Assembly: GCA_964423645.1 (NCBI GenBank)
Contig: CAYRFE010000012.1
Span: forward strand, 1 to 64,000
Direction of reading: 5' to 3'
Source: CAYRFE01 sp964423645 [NCBI: uncultured bacterium]
GTDB taxonomy: Bacteria; Macinerneyibacteriota; Macinerneyibacteria; Macinerneyibacteriales
Length of the DNA: 64,000 nucleotides
Position numbers and translations under genes: made by a program. Under the pieces are notes generated by a model, which made no database searches, was not told the DNA's origin, and saw only the letters and a program-made list of their open reading frames with translations. Below are positions 34,078 to 43,029 of this stretch, one piece after another. Every line of letters begins with the position of its first letter. Position 1 is the stretch's first letter.

Positions 34078-36915
34078 TTAATCAAAAAGAACTTTCAGAT
34101 CATCCCAACTCATATTTTGCATAAAGTATGCATCGCTGAAATCCAATGCATCAAATATGTTGCTTTTATCTTCTTGCATTTTTAAAATTTTCTCTTCTAT
34201 TGTGCCCTCAGTGATGAATTTATACACATTCACGCTACGAGTTTGTCCCATCCTGTATGCACGATCGGTTGCTTGCCTTTCAACCATCGGATTCCACCAT
34301 GGATCAAAATGTACAACGATATCTGCCCCGGTGATATTCAACCCGGTTCCTCCTGCTTTCAAGCTCACTAAAATAATAGGTACATTGGGATTGGCATTAA
34401 ATCTATCAACTACCTCCAGACGATCGGTAGTTTTTCCATCAAGATACTCAAATTCAATTTCCTCTTTTCGTAAGAAGTCGCGAATGATGTGCAACATTTT
34501 TACAAACTGACTGAATAACAAAATTCGATGCCCGCCGTCAATCGACTCATACAATATTTCTCGTAACAGATCCATTTTTGCCGACGCATCTTCATTCACC
34601 GCTAGTTCCGGATAAATCATACCGGGATGATTACAGATTTGACGCAACTTTACCAGCGCACTCAATATATGCATACGGCTTTTGACATATCCGTTTTTTT
34701 CAACAAGACCGAATATTTCAGTACGAAGTTGTCGCAAAATATTATTATACAACACTGATTGCTCTTCAGAAAGCGGCACGCTGCTGACCTGTTCTATTTT
34801 TGGAGGTAACTCGGTCAAAACCTCGGCCTTTGTTCTACGTAACATAAATGGTTTTATTTTGAGGTTCAATTCTTTAAGAGCTTCCGACCGACGTTCCCGT
34901 TCCATTTCTCTGTCATAAAATTCGATAAAATGCTTTCGAGATCCCAAATATCCCGGCATGATAAAATCGAAAATCGACCACAATTCTCGTATAGAATTTT
35001 CCATCGGCGTGCCGGTTAACACTAAACGAAATTGTGCATTTAAAGCCTTCACGCTTTTTGCGATCTTCGTTTGGTAATTCTTTATATGTTGAGCTTCATC
35101 CAAGACAGCATAATAGAACCCAAGTTTCTCATATAGGTCGATATCATTACGCAACAACGAATATGACGTGATGAATAACCTGCACTTCCCGTAACGACGA
35201 ATCAATTCTTCACGTGTGGCACGATTACCTTCAACAACGACGACAGACATGGTTGGAATGAATTTGCGTATTTCCTTATGCCAGTTGTGCATGAGAGATT
35301 TAGGACATACTACAATTGAGGGGGTTTTGACATCAATGCTCTTAAGAAGAGCCAAAGCTTGTACGGTTTTTCCAAGTCCCATATCATCAGCCAAAACACC
35401 TGACATTTTATAGCGATGTAAAAAATGCAACCAATTAAATCCTTCTTTTTGGTATTCTCTTAAAACGGTTTCTAACTCAGGGGGCACCGGCATTTTTTTA
35501 ATACCGCGAATATTAACCATTTCTTCATATAATTCCATAAAAGGCAGATTACCATTTATTTCAACATCTTCAAATTGATGCACATAATGAATAAAATGCG
35601 GTAAAAAATACATTTTATTCGAATAAACCGAATCTTTTTTAAACTGAACATGAAATACTTGATTGACTTTGTCAAGAATGTCTTTTATCTCTTTTAAATT
35701 TATAATTTTTAAAATTTCAGTCGGACTAATGCGAACATACTCCTCTTCCTTGAGAATGGATTGTTTCAGAAGTTCCGGATCTATAGTAAGTTCCTCGTGT
35801 GTGTGACAATTGAGCTGCACTTCAAAAGTATCGTTATCAGAAGAAAGCGAGATGCTCAATACGGGCTTCACTTTAATGTTAAATATTCGGATCTTTCTGA
35901 AATTAGCAGTCAGTTTTTTACTCCACTCTGACGGAATTTTTTTATAGCCGGTAATTAAAAACTCAATGATATCGTCATTTTTACGAAGGACAAAAAATTC
36001 ACCTTCCCACGTGAAATTGTATTGGAAAAAAAACAAAAAAAGCATTCGTTCTTTCTTGGGGTCTCGTTTAATGTAACAATAATCGTTATTGATGCGTTTG
36101 ACAATGTAACGACCTTTTTTTGTAATATCATCATAAGTAAATTCCAAATCTCCATAAAAATATGTCGGCTTTACTTGAACAGTACCCTCGTTGTAATCAA
36201 CAAAAAGTTCGATCGTTAAATTGTTATTCAAAACGCGCATCTTATATGAACGAGATGACCAGTTAAAATCAAGGTAACGATCCCAATAATTGAAAAAATT
36301 ATCAATAAAATCATATAATTCATCACCGGTATATTTCTTACCGCGAGATAATAAGTCTGCCCATTGGGGTTGTTGATACACTGTCATCAGTCGACCAAGT
36401 TTATTCCCGTAACGATACCATTTTTCACCGTTGCAGGAAAATAAGCCGGGTCGTTTATTAATCGCGGGAAATACATGTATTGAGTCTTCGGTAATTGCTA
36501 TTTCAAACTCCATTTGTTGCATTTTATCAATGACTGAAATAGCTTCTCCTGTGTCAAGATCATTTAAAAGCTCATAATCTATGAGATGTTCGAGTAACCC
36601 GCGCGCATATTCACCATGAAATACAAACGAGGTGTCGTGATATTTGCCAAATTTTAAAATATATTCAACAATCAGTCGATTACGATCATCGAGAATCGTA
36701 CCCAAAAGCTCAACAGTCTCATCTTCAAAAAAATATTCGGCCGGAATACGACCGGAATAGGTTATGAATTCATTAAGATTCTCTTGCAACGTGCGCCACT
36801 GTACATCGTTTTTAATTCGAAGTACAATAAACATCTCTCCATTAGTGTTCTCAACACGCAAATGATAGGTATAACGTTCGTATTCCATTGTGTACATTCC
36901 GTAAAAACGGGTCAT
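34078..36915 (-). CDS. SNF2-family DNA-dependent ATPase with long novel N-terminal region
   Basis: The C-terminal half (about 490-945) is a complete SNF2 motor: D-D-M-G-L-G-K-T with Lys516, D-E-A-Q-H-I-K-N, T-G-T-P-M-E-N-S, and helicase C motifs L-K-A-G-G-T-G-L-N-I-T and H-F-D-P-W-W-N-P. These proteins remodel protein-DNA or RNA polymerase-DNA complexes using ATP. The N-terminal 480 residues are rich in Tyr, Phe, Lys and Asp and match nothing I recognise; no SWIM zinc finger is evident. The start is uncertain: ATG at 36915 directly abuts AAGGAG, and ATGs at 36897 and 36888 are options. Confidence 0.93.
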   Translation of the reverse strand: MTRFYGMYTMEYERYTYHLRVENTNGEMFIVLRIKNDVQWRTLQENLNEFITYSGRIPAEYFFEDETVELLGTILDDRNRLIVEYILKFGKYHDTSFVFHGEYARGLLEHLIDYELLNDLDTGEAISVIDKMQQMEFEIAITEDSIHVFPAINKRPGLFSCNGEKWYRYGNKLGRLMTVYQQPQWADLLSRGKKYTGDELYDFIDNFFNYWDRYLDFNWSSRSYKMRVLNNNLTIELFVDYNEGTVQVKPTYFYGDLEFTYDDITKKGRYIVKRINNDYCYIKRDPKKERMLFLFFFQYNFTWEGEFFVLRKNDDIIEFLITGYKKIPSEWSKKLTANFRKIRIFNIKVKPVLSISLSSDNDTFEVQLNCHTHEELTIDPELLKQSILKEEEYVRISPTEILKIINLKEIKDILDKVNQVFHVQFKKDSVYSNKMYFLPHFIHYVHQFEDVEINGNLPFMELYEEMVNIRGIKKMPVPPELETVLREYQKEGFNWLHFLHRYKMSGVLADDMGLGKTVQALALLKSIDVKTPSIVVCPKSLMHNWHKEIRKFIPTMSVVVVEGNRATREELIRRYGKCRLFITSYSLLRNDIDLYEKLGFYYAVLDEAQHIKNYQTKIAKSVKALNAQFRLVLTGTPMENSIRELWSIFDFIMPGYLGSRKHFIEFYDREMERERRSEALKELNLKIKPFMLRRTKAEVLTELPPKIEQVSSVPLSEEQSVLYNNILRQLRTEIFGLVEKNGYVKSRMHILSALVKLRQICNHPGMIYPELAVNEDASAKMDLLREILYESIDGGHRILLFSQFVKMLHIIRDFLRKEEIEFEYLDGKTTDRLEVVDRFNANPNVPIILVSLKAGGTGLNITGADIVVHFDPWWNPMVERQATDRAYRMGQTRSVNVYKFITEGTIEEKILKMQEDKSNIFDALDFSDAYFMQNMSWDDLKVLFD

Positions 36916-36937
36916 CTCCTTTTTTACAATCGCTTCG

Positions 36938-36965
36938 AGTATACAATATTAACCGTCGTATGCAA
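36938..36965 (-). promoter_or_regulatory. promoter of the SNF2-amrB operon
   Basis: TTGCAT (36960-36965, minus strand), a 16-bp spacer and TATACT (36938-36943). The -35 is weak. Confidence 0.45.
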
Positions 36966-36983
36966 GCGAAAAATAATTCTTTT

Positions 36984-39900
36984 TTAGTATGTCTGAAGTT
37001 GTTTTATTCTTTCTTGTGCAGTGCGTTCATAGACAGTTCCCTTTCCGGATATCTTTATCACATGACTGTATATTTCGATTGCTTTATCGTTATTACCCAA
37101 TGCTTCATATGCTTTCCCTGCTTGGAAAAGTGAGGTGATCATCCATTGATACTCTTTTTCGTTATGCGTCTTGATATATTTTACTTTTAAAAACTCACGT
37201 ATTGCATTTTGATAATCTTCCATACCAAAATAACAATCCCCGATATGGTATTGTATCTCAAGTCTAAACGTTTCAGGAGCTTTTTCAGAGATATCAAATA
37301 GCAATTTCAGCGCTGAATTATACTGCCGTTCATCAATGAAAGTATAAATATTACTTAAATAGGCGTCATAAAAAAGAGAATGTCCGGCATGATTTTTTAC
37401 GATAATTTCAAACATTGTATGTGCATCCGTAAATTTCCCTGCTTTTTTATATACAATTCCAAGACTATACGCGATTTCCGGTGACGGCTTGATATCATAT
37501 CCTCGCTTCATTACATCTGCTGCCTTTTCGTATTCCTCTTGTATAAAATATACATTTCCCAGTGACAATAATGCATCAGCTCTAATATCTGACGCGGGAT
37601 ACTTTTCAAGAAGCTGTAAAAACGCTTTCTCAGCCTCACTGAATTTCTTTTCGGTAATCAGAATATTCGCCTGCACAAATAAAGCGTGTGGGTGCCATGG
37701 GCTTTGTTGGTAATCTTTCACTACGGTGTCGATATATGAACGTGCCCGCTTAACGTCTTTTGCGGTAAGGTAATAATACTGCGCGAAATAGTAGAATATT
37801 TCTGCCTTATACCCGTCTAAGGTCTTTCCGGATGCAGCGTAAAGTTGCTGTGCTTCACCTGCTTTTTGCAGCTTTAAGAGTGCGATGATTCTTCGACTGC
37901 GGCTATATGCACCTTGGTCTGAAAAAAATGATTGTATCTTGTTCCATTCATTCCGCTCAACATAAAAATCATACAGCATTTTTCGTGCATCATCATTCTT
38001 CACACCTTGAAGCAATGGTTCCCCCTTAGAAAACTCTCCGATACGGATATAGTATAATCCTTTTAGCGTACGAATTTTTTCAGAATCCTTACTGTCAAAT
38101 CGCGCCAATTCAGATCGTAAAACATCAATTTTCCCAAGTTCAAAAAGTGACTCGGCATACGGTAACAGCACGTCATACTCCCGATACAGATCGGGACGTC
38201 GTTTCAACACATTTGACGCATAGAATAATGAATCGGAATAATTCTTTTTTCTATTATATATACCCGCAAGGGTAATACTTGCTTTAATCCGCAAAGTAAA
38301 TCGATTTTTCAACCGAGGTAACACTTGTAACGCAGCGGCATCATTCCCTGTATTCACAAGGGCTTCAGCATAATAAAAACCCGCCAGATCGTGTGCAATA
38401 AACGTTGATTCATTATACGCTTTTTCAAGATACACTTCAGCATTACCATAATTAGCACGAAAATATTCTTGTAGACCGAGAACAAATCCTTTACAAATTT
38501 CATCGGAAAACGTCTCGGGAAATTGCATATCAAGAATCTTTTTTTCTTGCCCCGAAGCGCTCAGATAAACGATGTATTGAACCACAAAGTCAGTATCAAG
38601 AAGTAACGGAAACTGTGCAATAAAAAATTGATAGTCATCCGCAGTGCTGTTATCCGTAACATCCTGATATACTAAGTAATCCCTATATATCCGTGAAAGC
38701 ATTTCACGAGTTTCATCATTATTATGGGTACGAATAAAATCTTTTACCGCAGTTCGTGACACCGTAAGAGCGTTAAAAACACCTGCACGATAATATTTTT
38801 CATCCTTTATCCCGCGTCGTTCATAATAGGAAAAGGCTTTATCATATTGTTTCATCTCAGCATAAATATCGCCCATCCTCTCATGAAGATTGACAATACC
38901 CGATTCGGCATCATATTCTTGCAAGAGTTTTTCAAGTCGATCCAAACCATCCTTTTTGTCGACTACGACATATTTTTGAAGAAAAAGTATCCGTTTACGG
39001 GCACTGTCAGCGTATTCAGATGCCTCATAGGTTGCGATAACTCTCTCATACGCACGAAATGCATCCGTAAATCGTTCGGCTTTTTCTGCATATAATCCGG
39101 AATAATACAATGCTTGGTCCCCATAGTTATCATCAAATGCAATTTCATTAAGTGTCGCGACAGCCTTATCGTAATCCTTAACGTCATCACCATAAATGCG
39201 TCCTGCAGTATAGACCATATACGAAACCAGAAGGTCTGAGGGATACGTTCGAATATAAAAAATTACCGTTTCTATTGCATCCTTAAATGCCCCTTCACTC
39301 CGTAAGTATTCAATCTTTTCTTGTATAAGCGATTGTGCCGATTCGGTTTTTGAATACTTTTTATAATGTTCAAAAAGTGCGTCATATAGTGATGACACCT
39401 TCACAACATTCTTCTTGCTCTTATAATACTCCAATGCATCCCCAACAACCGCCTCAAAATACGGCGACCCCGCATACGTTGTGAAAAAATATTCTCGTTG
39501 TTGTACTGCATCATCGATTTTTTTCATTGCAATCAATACATCAATTTTTCTCTTAACAGCTTCAGCTGCTTCAAGTGCGTTTGGATTAATGGCAATTATT
39601 TGATTATACAACTGAAGTGCCCGATCAAGCTGTTGGGCTGAGCGGGCGAGTTCTGCTTTTCGATGTAATGCTTTTAACGCATAAACAGATTGAGGAAATC
39701 GAGCAATTAATTTATCAAATGCATTTTGTGCATCGGTGTTTTTCCCCAAATTATATGCAGTATCTCCGGAATACCATAAGTATTCACCATTTTCGAAATC
39801 CTCGGCAGTTAAGCGCGACAGATAAAACGAAGCTTTGGTAAATTCATTTTGGTCATAATGTATATAAATTAATCTTTTATATATTCGTTTCAGCTGTGCG

Positions 39901-40400
39901 TTATCTGAAGACGACGATAACGCTTTTTGTAACATGGAGAAATATCCTTTTGGGTCACCGTTTTCACGAATAATATCAGCTAAAAGTAATACTGCGTCGG
40001 TATAGAAAAGACTATCTTTATATGAGCCTTCGATTCTACGAAGAATTGTTTCGGCATTTTTTGTAACTTTTTCCTGATAAAATGCATGAGCACTGGCATA
40101 CAATACATCACCGATAAAAGTGCTGTCAGGATATCTCGTCATAAAACGTTCACTTTCAGCAATAACACGTTTATACGACTGAGTGTAATGTAAGCTTAAT
40201 ATATAGCGATATATAGCTTTTTCAACGCGTCTGTCATGAGGATTATCATCAATAAAACGTTTATATTCATCTAAAGACAAATCATAATACTTATCATTAA
40301 ATAACTTTTCCGCATAATCAAATCCGGAAAATGCACGTACAGTGTGACCCAATACACAAAATACCACGCAAACAATTAAGCTAGTTACTATTTTTTTCAT
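36984..40400 (-). CDS. large periplasmic TPR-repeat protein
   Basis: The 1138-residue product begins with a signal peptide (residues 1-22, basic start then hydrophobic, ending H-T-V-R-A-F). The remainder is a near-continuous array of TPR-like repeats (more than 20), with Y-D/K-A-I-x-x-Y, A-L-Y-x-x-G-x-x-Y and F-x-x-F-P-x-S type segments like those of YbgF, BamD and outer-membrane scaffold proteins. No other domain is present. The start at 40400 has GGAGG; a longer frame to 40544 overlaps the Fe-S gene and lacks a signal peptide. It is the last gene of the 42.9-37 kb operon. Confidence 0.85.
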   Translation of the reverse strand: MKKIVTSLIVCVVFCVLGHTVRAFSGFDYAEKLFNDKYYDLSLDEYKRFIDDNPHDRRVEKAIYRYILSLHYTQSYKRVIAESERFMTRYPDSTFIGDVLYASAHAFYQEKVTKNAETILRRIEGSYKDSLFYTDAVLLLADIIRENGDPKGYFSMLQKALSSSSDNAQLKRIYKRLIYIHYDQNEFTKASFYLSRLTAEDFENGEYLWYSGDTAYNLGKNTDAQNAFDKLIARFPQSVYALKALHRKAELARSAQQLDRALQLYNQIIAINPNALEAAEAVKRKIDVLIAMKKIDDAVQQREYFFTTYAGSPYFEAVVGDALEYYKSKKNVVKVSSLYDALFEHYKKYSKTESAQSLIQEKIEYLRSEGAFKDAIETVIFYIRTYPSDLLVSYMVYTAGRIYGDDVKDYDKAVATLNEIAFDDNYGDQALYYSGLYAEKAERFTDAFRAYERVIATYEASEYADSARKRILFLQKYVVVDKKDGLDRLEKLLQEYDAESGIVNLHERMGDIYAEMKQYDKAFSYYERRGIKDEKYYRAGVFNALTVSRTAVKDFIRTHNNDETREMLSRIYRDYLVYQDVTDNSTADDYQFFIAQFPLLLDTDFVVQYIVYLSASGQEKKILDMQFPETFSDEICKGFVLGLQEYFRANYGNAEVYLEKAYNESTFIAHDLAGFYYAEALVNTGNDAAALQVLPRLKNRFTLRIKASITLAGIYNRKKNYSDSLFYASNVLKRRPDLYREYDVLLPYAESLFELGKIDVLRSELARFDSKDSEKIRTLKGLYYIRIGEFSKGEPLLQGVKNDDARKMLYDFYVERNEWNKIQSFFSDQGAYSRSRRIIALLKLQKAGEAQQLYAASGKTLDGYKAEIFYYFAQYYYLTAKDVKRARSYIDTVVKDYQQSPWHPHALFVQANILITEKKFSEAEKAFLQLLEKYPASDIRADALLSLGNVYFIQEEYEKAADVMKRGYDIKPSPEIAYSLGIVYKKAGKFTDAHTMFEIIVKNHAGHSLFYDAYLSNIYTFIDERQYNSALKLLFDISEKAPETFRLEIQYHIGDCYFGMEDYQNAIREFLKVKYIKTHNEKEYQWMITSLFQAGKAYEALGNNDKAIEIYSHVIKISGKGTVYERTAQERIKQLQTY

Positions 40401-41223
40401 CGGAAACCTCCTTCGACTTAGTCGAGAACGATATACATGAAACCGGACATGCGGGGATACAATCCAAACACCGTATGCATGCAGATGAATCCGGTGTTTT
40501 GTACACTTCGATATCCATTGGGCATACCTTTTTACATCTATCACATGATATGCAAATAGTTTTATCTACATTCATACGAAATAAACTGATTGTATTGAAA
40601 AGTCCCAAAACTAATCCCAATGGGCAAATATAACGACAAAATGGTCGAACAATGAAAATACTTGCTGCCAAGATAATAAGAAGGATTGTGATTTTACTCG
40701 CGTACAACCACCCGAGTTGATAGTCATTGAAAAAAGGTAACCACAACCCGCCCTGAAACATTCCTTGAGGGCATATGTATTTGCAAAATGTGGGGTTTTT
40801 TGTTAATAACGGCAGAATAACAGTAAAAATACCAAGCAATAGCCAAGGAATATAGTAGAAAAATCGAGATGGATTGTATTTTTTTCGAATAATACGCGCT
40901 AATACGTCTTGCACAAGACCGAATGGACACATATGACCACACACCCATCGACCGGAAATACTGCCTATTACCATAAGCGTACCGGCGACAATGAGCGAGA
41001 AATTATATTTAAAATATGCAATCATATGCTGTAATGTTCCTATCGGACATGACATGACCGCACCCGGACATGAGTAACAATTCAACACCGGCACACATAT
41101 TTTTTTAAGTGTTCCTTGATAAATCGTCCCTGAATAAAATCCTTTCATATATGGATTTATGAGAATCGAAAAAAGAAATTGATGAATCATTCTTTTTTTC
41201 AAAAAGAGAAAAACGGCTCTCAT
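40381..41223 (-). CDS. NapH-like 4Fe-4S membrane protein
   Basis: The 280-residue product has four to five membrane segments and a series of Cys motifs. These include two C-x3-C-P signatures (C-G-H-M-C-P-F-G and C-R-Y-I-C-P-L-G) facing the membrane, and two ferredoxin motifs at the C terminus (C-I-S-C-D-R-C-K-K-V-C-P and C-I-R-C-L-D-C-I-P-A-C-P). This is the NapH/YccM/polyferredoxin layout, which moves electrons at the inner membrane. The electron acceptor is not in the window. The start at 41223 follows the mini-protein by 5 bases. It overlaps the start of the TPR gene. Confidence 0.9.
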   Translation of the reverse strand: MRAVFLFLKKRMIHQFLFSILINPYMKGFYSGTIYQGTLKKICVPVLNCYSCPGAVMSCPIGTLQHMIAYFKYNFSLIVAGTLMVIGSISGRWVCGHMCPFGLVQDVLARIIRKKYNPSRFFYYIPWLLLGIFTVILPLLTKNPTFCKYICPQGMFQGGLWLPFFNDYQLGWLYASKITILLIILAASIFIVRPFCRYICPLGLVLGLFNTISLFRMNVDKTICISCDRCKKVCPMDIEVYKTPDSSACIRCLDCIPACPVSCISFSTKSKEVSDEKNSN

Positions 41224-41228
41224 GATGT

Positions 41229-41369
41229 CTATCCTATTCCGATACAACTGAGACATATATATATTGCGTTATTAAGAATTTGCACGGTCTCTTTGAAGTA
41301 AACACCAAGGATGATCATGACGATACCGACAAGCATAACAATGAATGCATTAATGCGTCGTTTATTCAC
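41229..41369 (-). CDS. CXXC mini-membrane protein (CD1871A-like)
   Basis: This 46-residue protein begins at a GTG (41369) with AAGGGG 9 bases upstream. It has one membrane helix and a C-terminal C-L-S-C-I-G-I-G motif. It matches the small CD1871A-type CXXC proteins known in Clostridia, which sit beside NapH-like Fe-S genes as here. The CXXC may serve redox or cluster delivery. It overlaps the folP 3' end by 8 bases and lies between folP and the NapH-like gene. Confidence 0.7.
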   Translation of the reverse strand: MNKRRINAFIVMLVGIVMIILGVYFKETVQILNNAIYICLSCIGIG

Positions 41370-42558
41370 CGCATATCCCCTTAACAACAGCAATCGAATC
41401 ACGTGCTTGCGCGATATCATGAACACGTAAAATATTTGCACCATTCATAAGTGCTATGGTATGAGCACTGACAGTAGCCGCAAGTCGATCTGAAGGATTT
41501 TTTTTATTTGTGATAAGGCCTAAAAATGATTTCCTCGAAAGCCCCATTACAAGAGGAAATCCAATTGATGAAAATTCTCGGAGCCGACGGATTATTGTCG
41601 TATTATCGATAAGTCTTTTCCCAAAACCTATGCCGGGATCAAGCGCAATCGAGGCATGAATGATTCCTTCTTGTAACGCATAACTCGTTCGGTCTAAAAA
41701 ATAAGAAAATATTTCCTGGATCACATCATCGTAATATGGATCTTTCTGCATTTCTTGTGGTGTCCCTTTACTGTGCATGAGTACAATTCCTGCTTGATGG
41801 CGCGCTATAACTGCTCCCATTGCCGCATCAAAGCGCAATCCCGAAATATCATTGATACAGTCGGCTCCTTCTTTGAGCATGGTATCGGCAATTCTACTTT
41901 TATACGTATCAATTGAAACCGGTATCGCGGGGGCTATCTTTTTTACACACGAAAAAGCGGGAAGAATTCGTTTAAGTTCTTCAGCTTCACCAACCGGATC
42001 ACTACCGGGACGCGTAGATTCCGCACCTATGTCAATTATATCTACGCCTTCTTCAATCATATCGGTTACACGTTTTTCGATAGTTGACACATTCGTATAC
42101 GCCCCGCCGTCATAAAATGAATCAGGGGTAACATTTAATATGCCCATAATTTTCGGCACGGTCAGATCAATATATTTAGTACCGCATTGCCATAAATGAG
42201 GACGAGAAAGCACGTCTTTAATATCACTACACAATGTTTTGAGGGAAAACGGTTGATGTTGTAAACGTGATGATAATTTTTCAATGTGTCGTTTTGTGAT
42301 CAGTAAAATAACATCAGTTCTATCAGGTTTTCCGCTTATCGCACTGCGTGGAACAACGGCATCGGCACCGATCGATAGTAATTCTTGCTTCAAAATATTG
42401 GCGGCTTCGATCCTAATATCACTGAGCTTCACGCAGAGAATATCTTTCTTGTTCATAAAAACTTTTTCCGCATAAGGATCGATCCCAATTTTATGAATTT
42501 CATTACACCAATCGGATTGATTGGGATATAGTAATCGAATTTTCGAATGAATAGTCAT
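41362..42558 (-). CDS. folP: dihydropteroate synthase with N-terminal extension
   Basis: This enzyme joins 4-aminobenzoate to dihydropterin pyrophosphate in folate synthesis. The 398-residue product is longer than the usual 280. The TIM-barrel catalytic part begins near residue 135 with I-M-G-I-L-N-V-T-P-D-S-F-Y-D-G-G and continues with G-A-E-S-T-R-P-G-S-D-P and D-P-G-I-G-F-G-K. The first 130 residues are an extra domain of the type seen in some clostridial and archaeal FolP. The start at 42558 overlaps the previous stop (TAATG), so translation is coupled. Confidence 0.93.
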   Translation of the reverse strand: MTIHSKIRLLYPNQSDWCNEIHKIGIDPYAEKVFMNKKDILCVKLSDIRIEAANILKQELLSIGADAVVPRSAISGKPDRTDVILLITKRHIEKLSSRLQHQPFSLKTLCSDIKDVLSRPHLWQCGTKYIDLTVPKIMGILNVTPDSFYDGGAYTNVSTIEKRVTDMIEEGVDIIDIGAESTRPGSDPVGEAEELKRILPAFSCVKKIAPAIPVSIDTYKSRIADTMLKEGADCINDISGLRFDAAMGAVIARHQAGIVLMHSKGTPQEMQKDPYYDDVIQEIFSYFLDRTSYALQEGIIHASIALDPGIGFGKRLIDNTTIIRRLREFSSIGFPLVMGLSRKSFLGLITNKKNPSDRLAATVSAHTIALMNGANILRVHDIAQARDSIAVVKGICGE

Positions 42559-42884
42559 TATCCTTTTAATTCCTTTTGACGCATACGATACCATTCCAGC
42601 CTTTTTTTCAATTTTCCATAGACGATTGTTCGTTCATTATCCGGTAAATGCCTGTATTTCTCCTCACATCTGTTATATCTCATTTCAAGCTTTGCTATTA
42701 TTTCGGACAATTCTTGCTCGTTGTATACCCCTTCATCAACGACAAAGTTTTTTTTCCGTATGCGAGGGAAATTGCGTTGAGCATATTTCTTTCGCGTGAG
42801 TAAAATCCACGCAAGAGTCATTACAAATAATAACATCGGCACTATAAGCGCTGCCGCACGTTCCCATGTTGCTATGTTCTTCAT
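42558..42884 (-). CDS. hypothetical single-TM protein
   Basis: I do not recognise a family. The 108-residue product has one membrane helix near residues 8-28 (signal-anchor like), then a charged coiled-coil region. The promoter TTGACA-17-TACAAT would start transcription about 3 bases upstream of the ATG, and no ribosome binding site is present, so this message appears almost leaderless. It is the first gene of the folP operon and is coupled to folP by a TAATG overlap. Confidence 0.7.
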   Translation of the reverse strand: MKNIATWERAAALIVPMLLFVMTLAWILLTRKKYAQRNFPRIRKKNFVVDEGVYNEQELSEIIAKLEMRYNRCEEKYRHLPDNERTIVYGKLKKRLEWYRMRQKELKG

Positions 42885-42893
42885 AGTTGACGT

Positions 42894-42922
42894 ATTGTAT
42901 AAGTTATGAAGAATGATGTCAA
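42894..42922 (-). promoter_or_regulatory. promoter of the folP operon
   Basis: TTGACA (42917-42922, minus strand), a 17-bp spacer and TACAAT (42894-42899). Confidence 0.85.
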
Positions 42923-43029
42923 CAGTATTACGACTTTTGAATGGTGTTTTTTTACATTATTCTCATATTTTTTCACTGTGTTCCCGTAATAGATTGAAAA
43001 GATGCGCTTGAACTGATGTATACATGCTG

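Noticed and set aside
36984-40400. Tol-Pal/BamD identity for the long TPR protein
   Set aside because: TPR similarity alone is not enough; the lipobox of BamD and the YbgF layout are missing.
41370-41444. Longer N terminus of the CXXC mini-protein reaching 41444
   Set aside because: It lies within folP and has no ribosome binding site; the GTG at 41369 with AAGGGG upstream is better.
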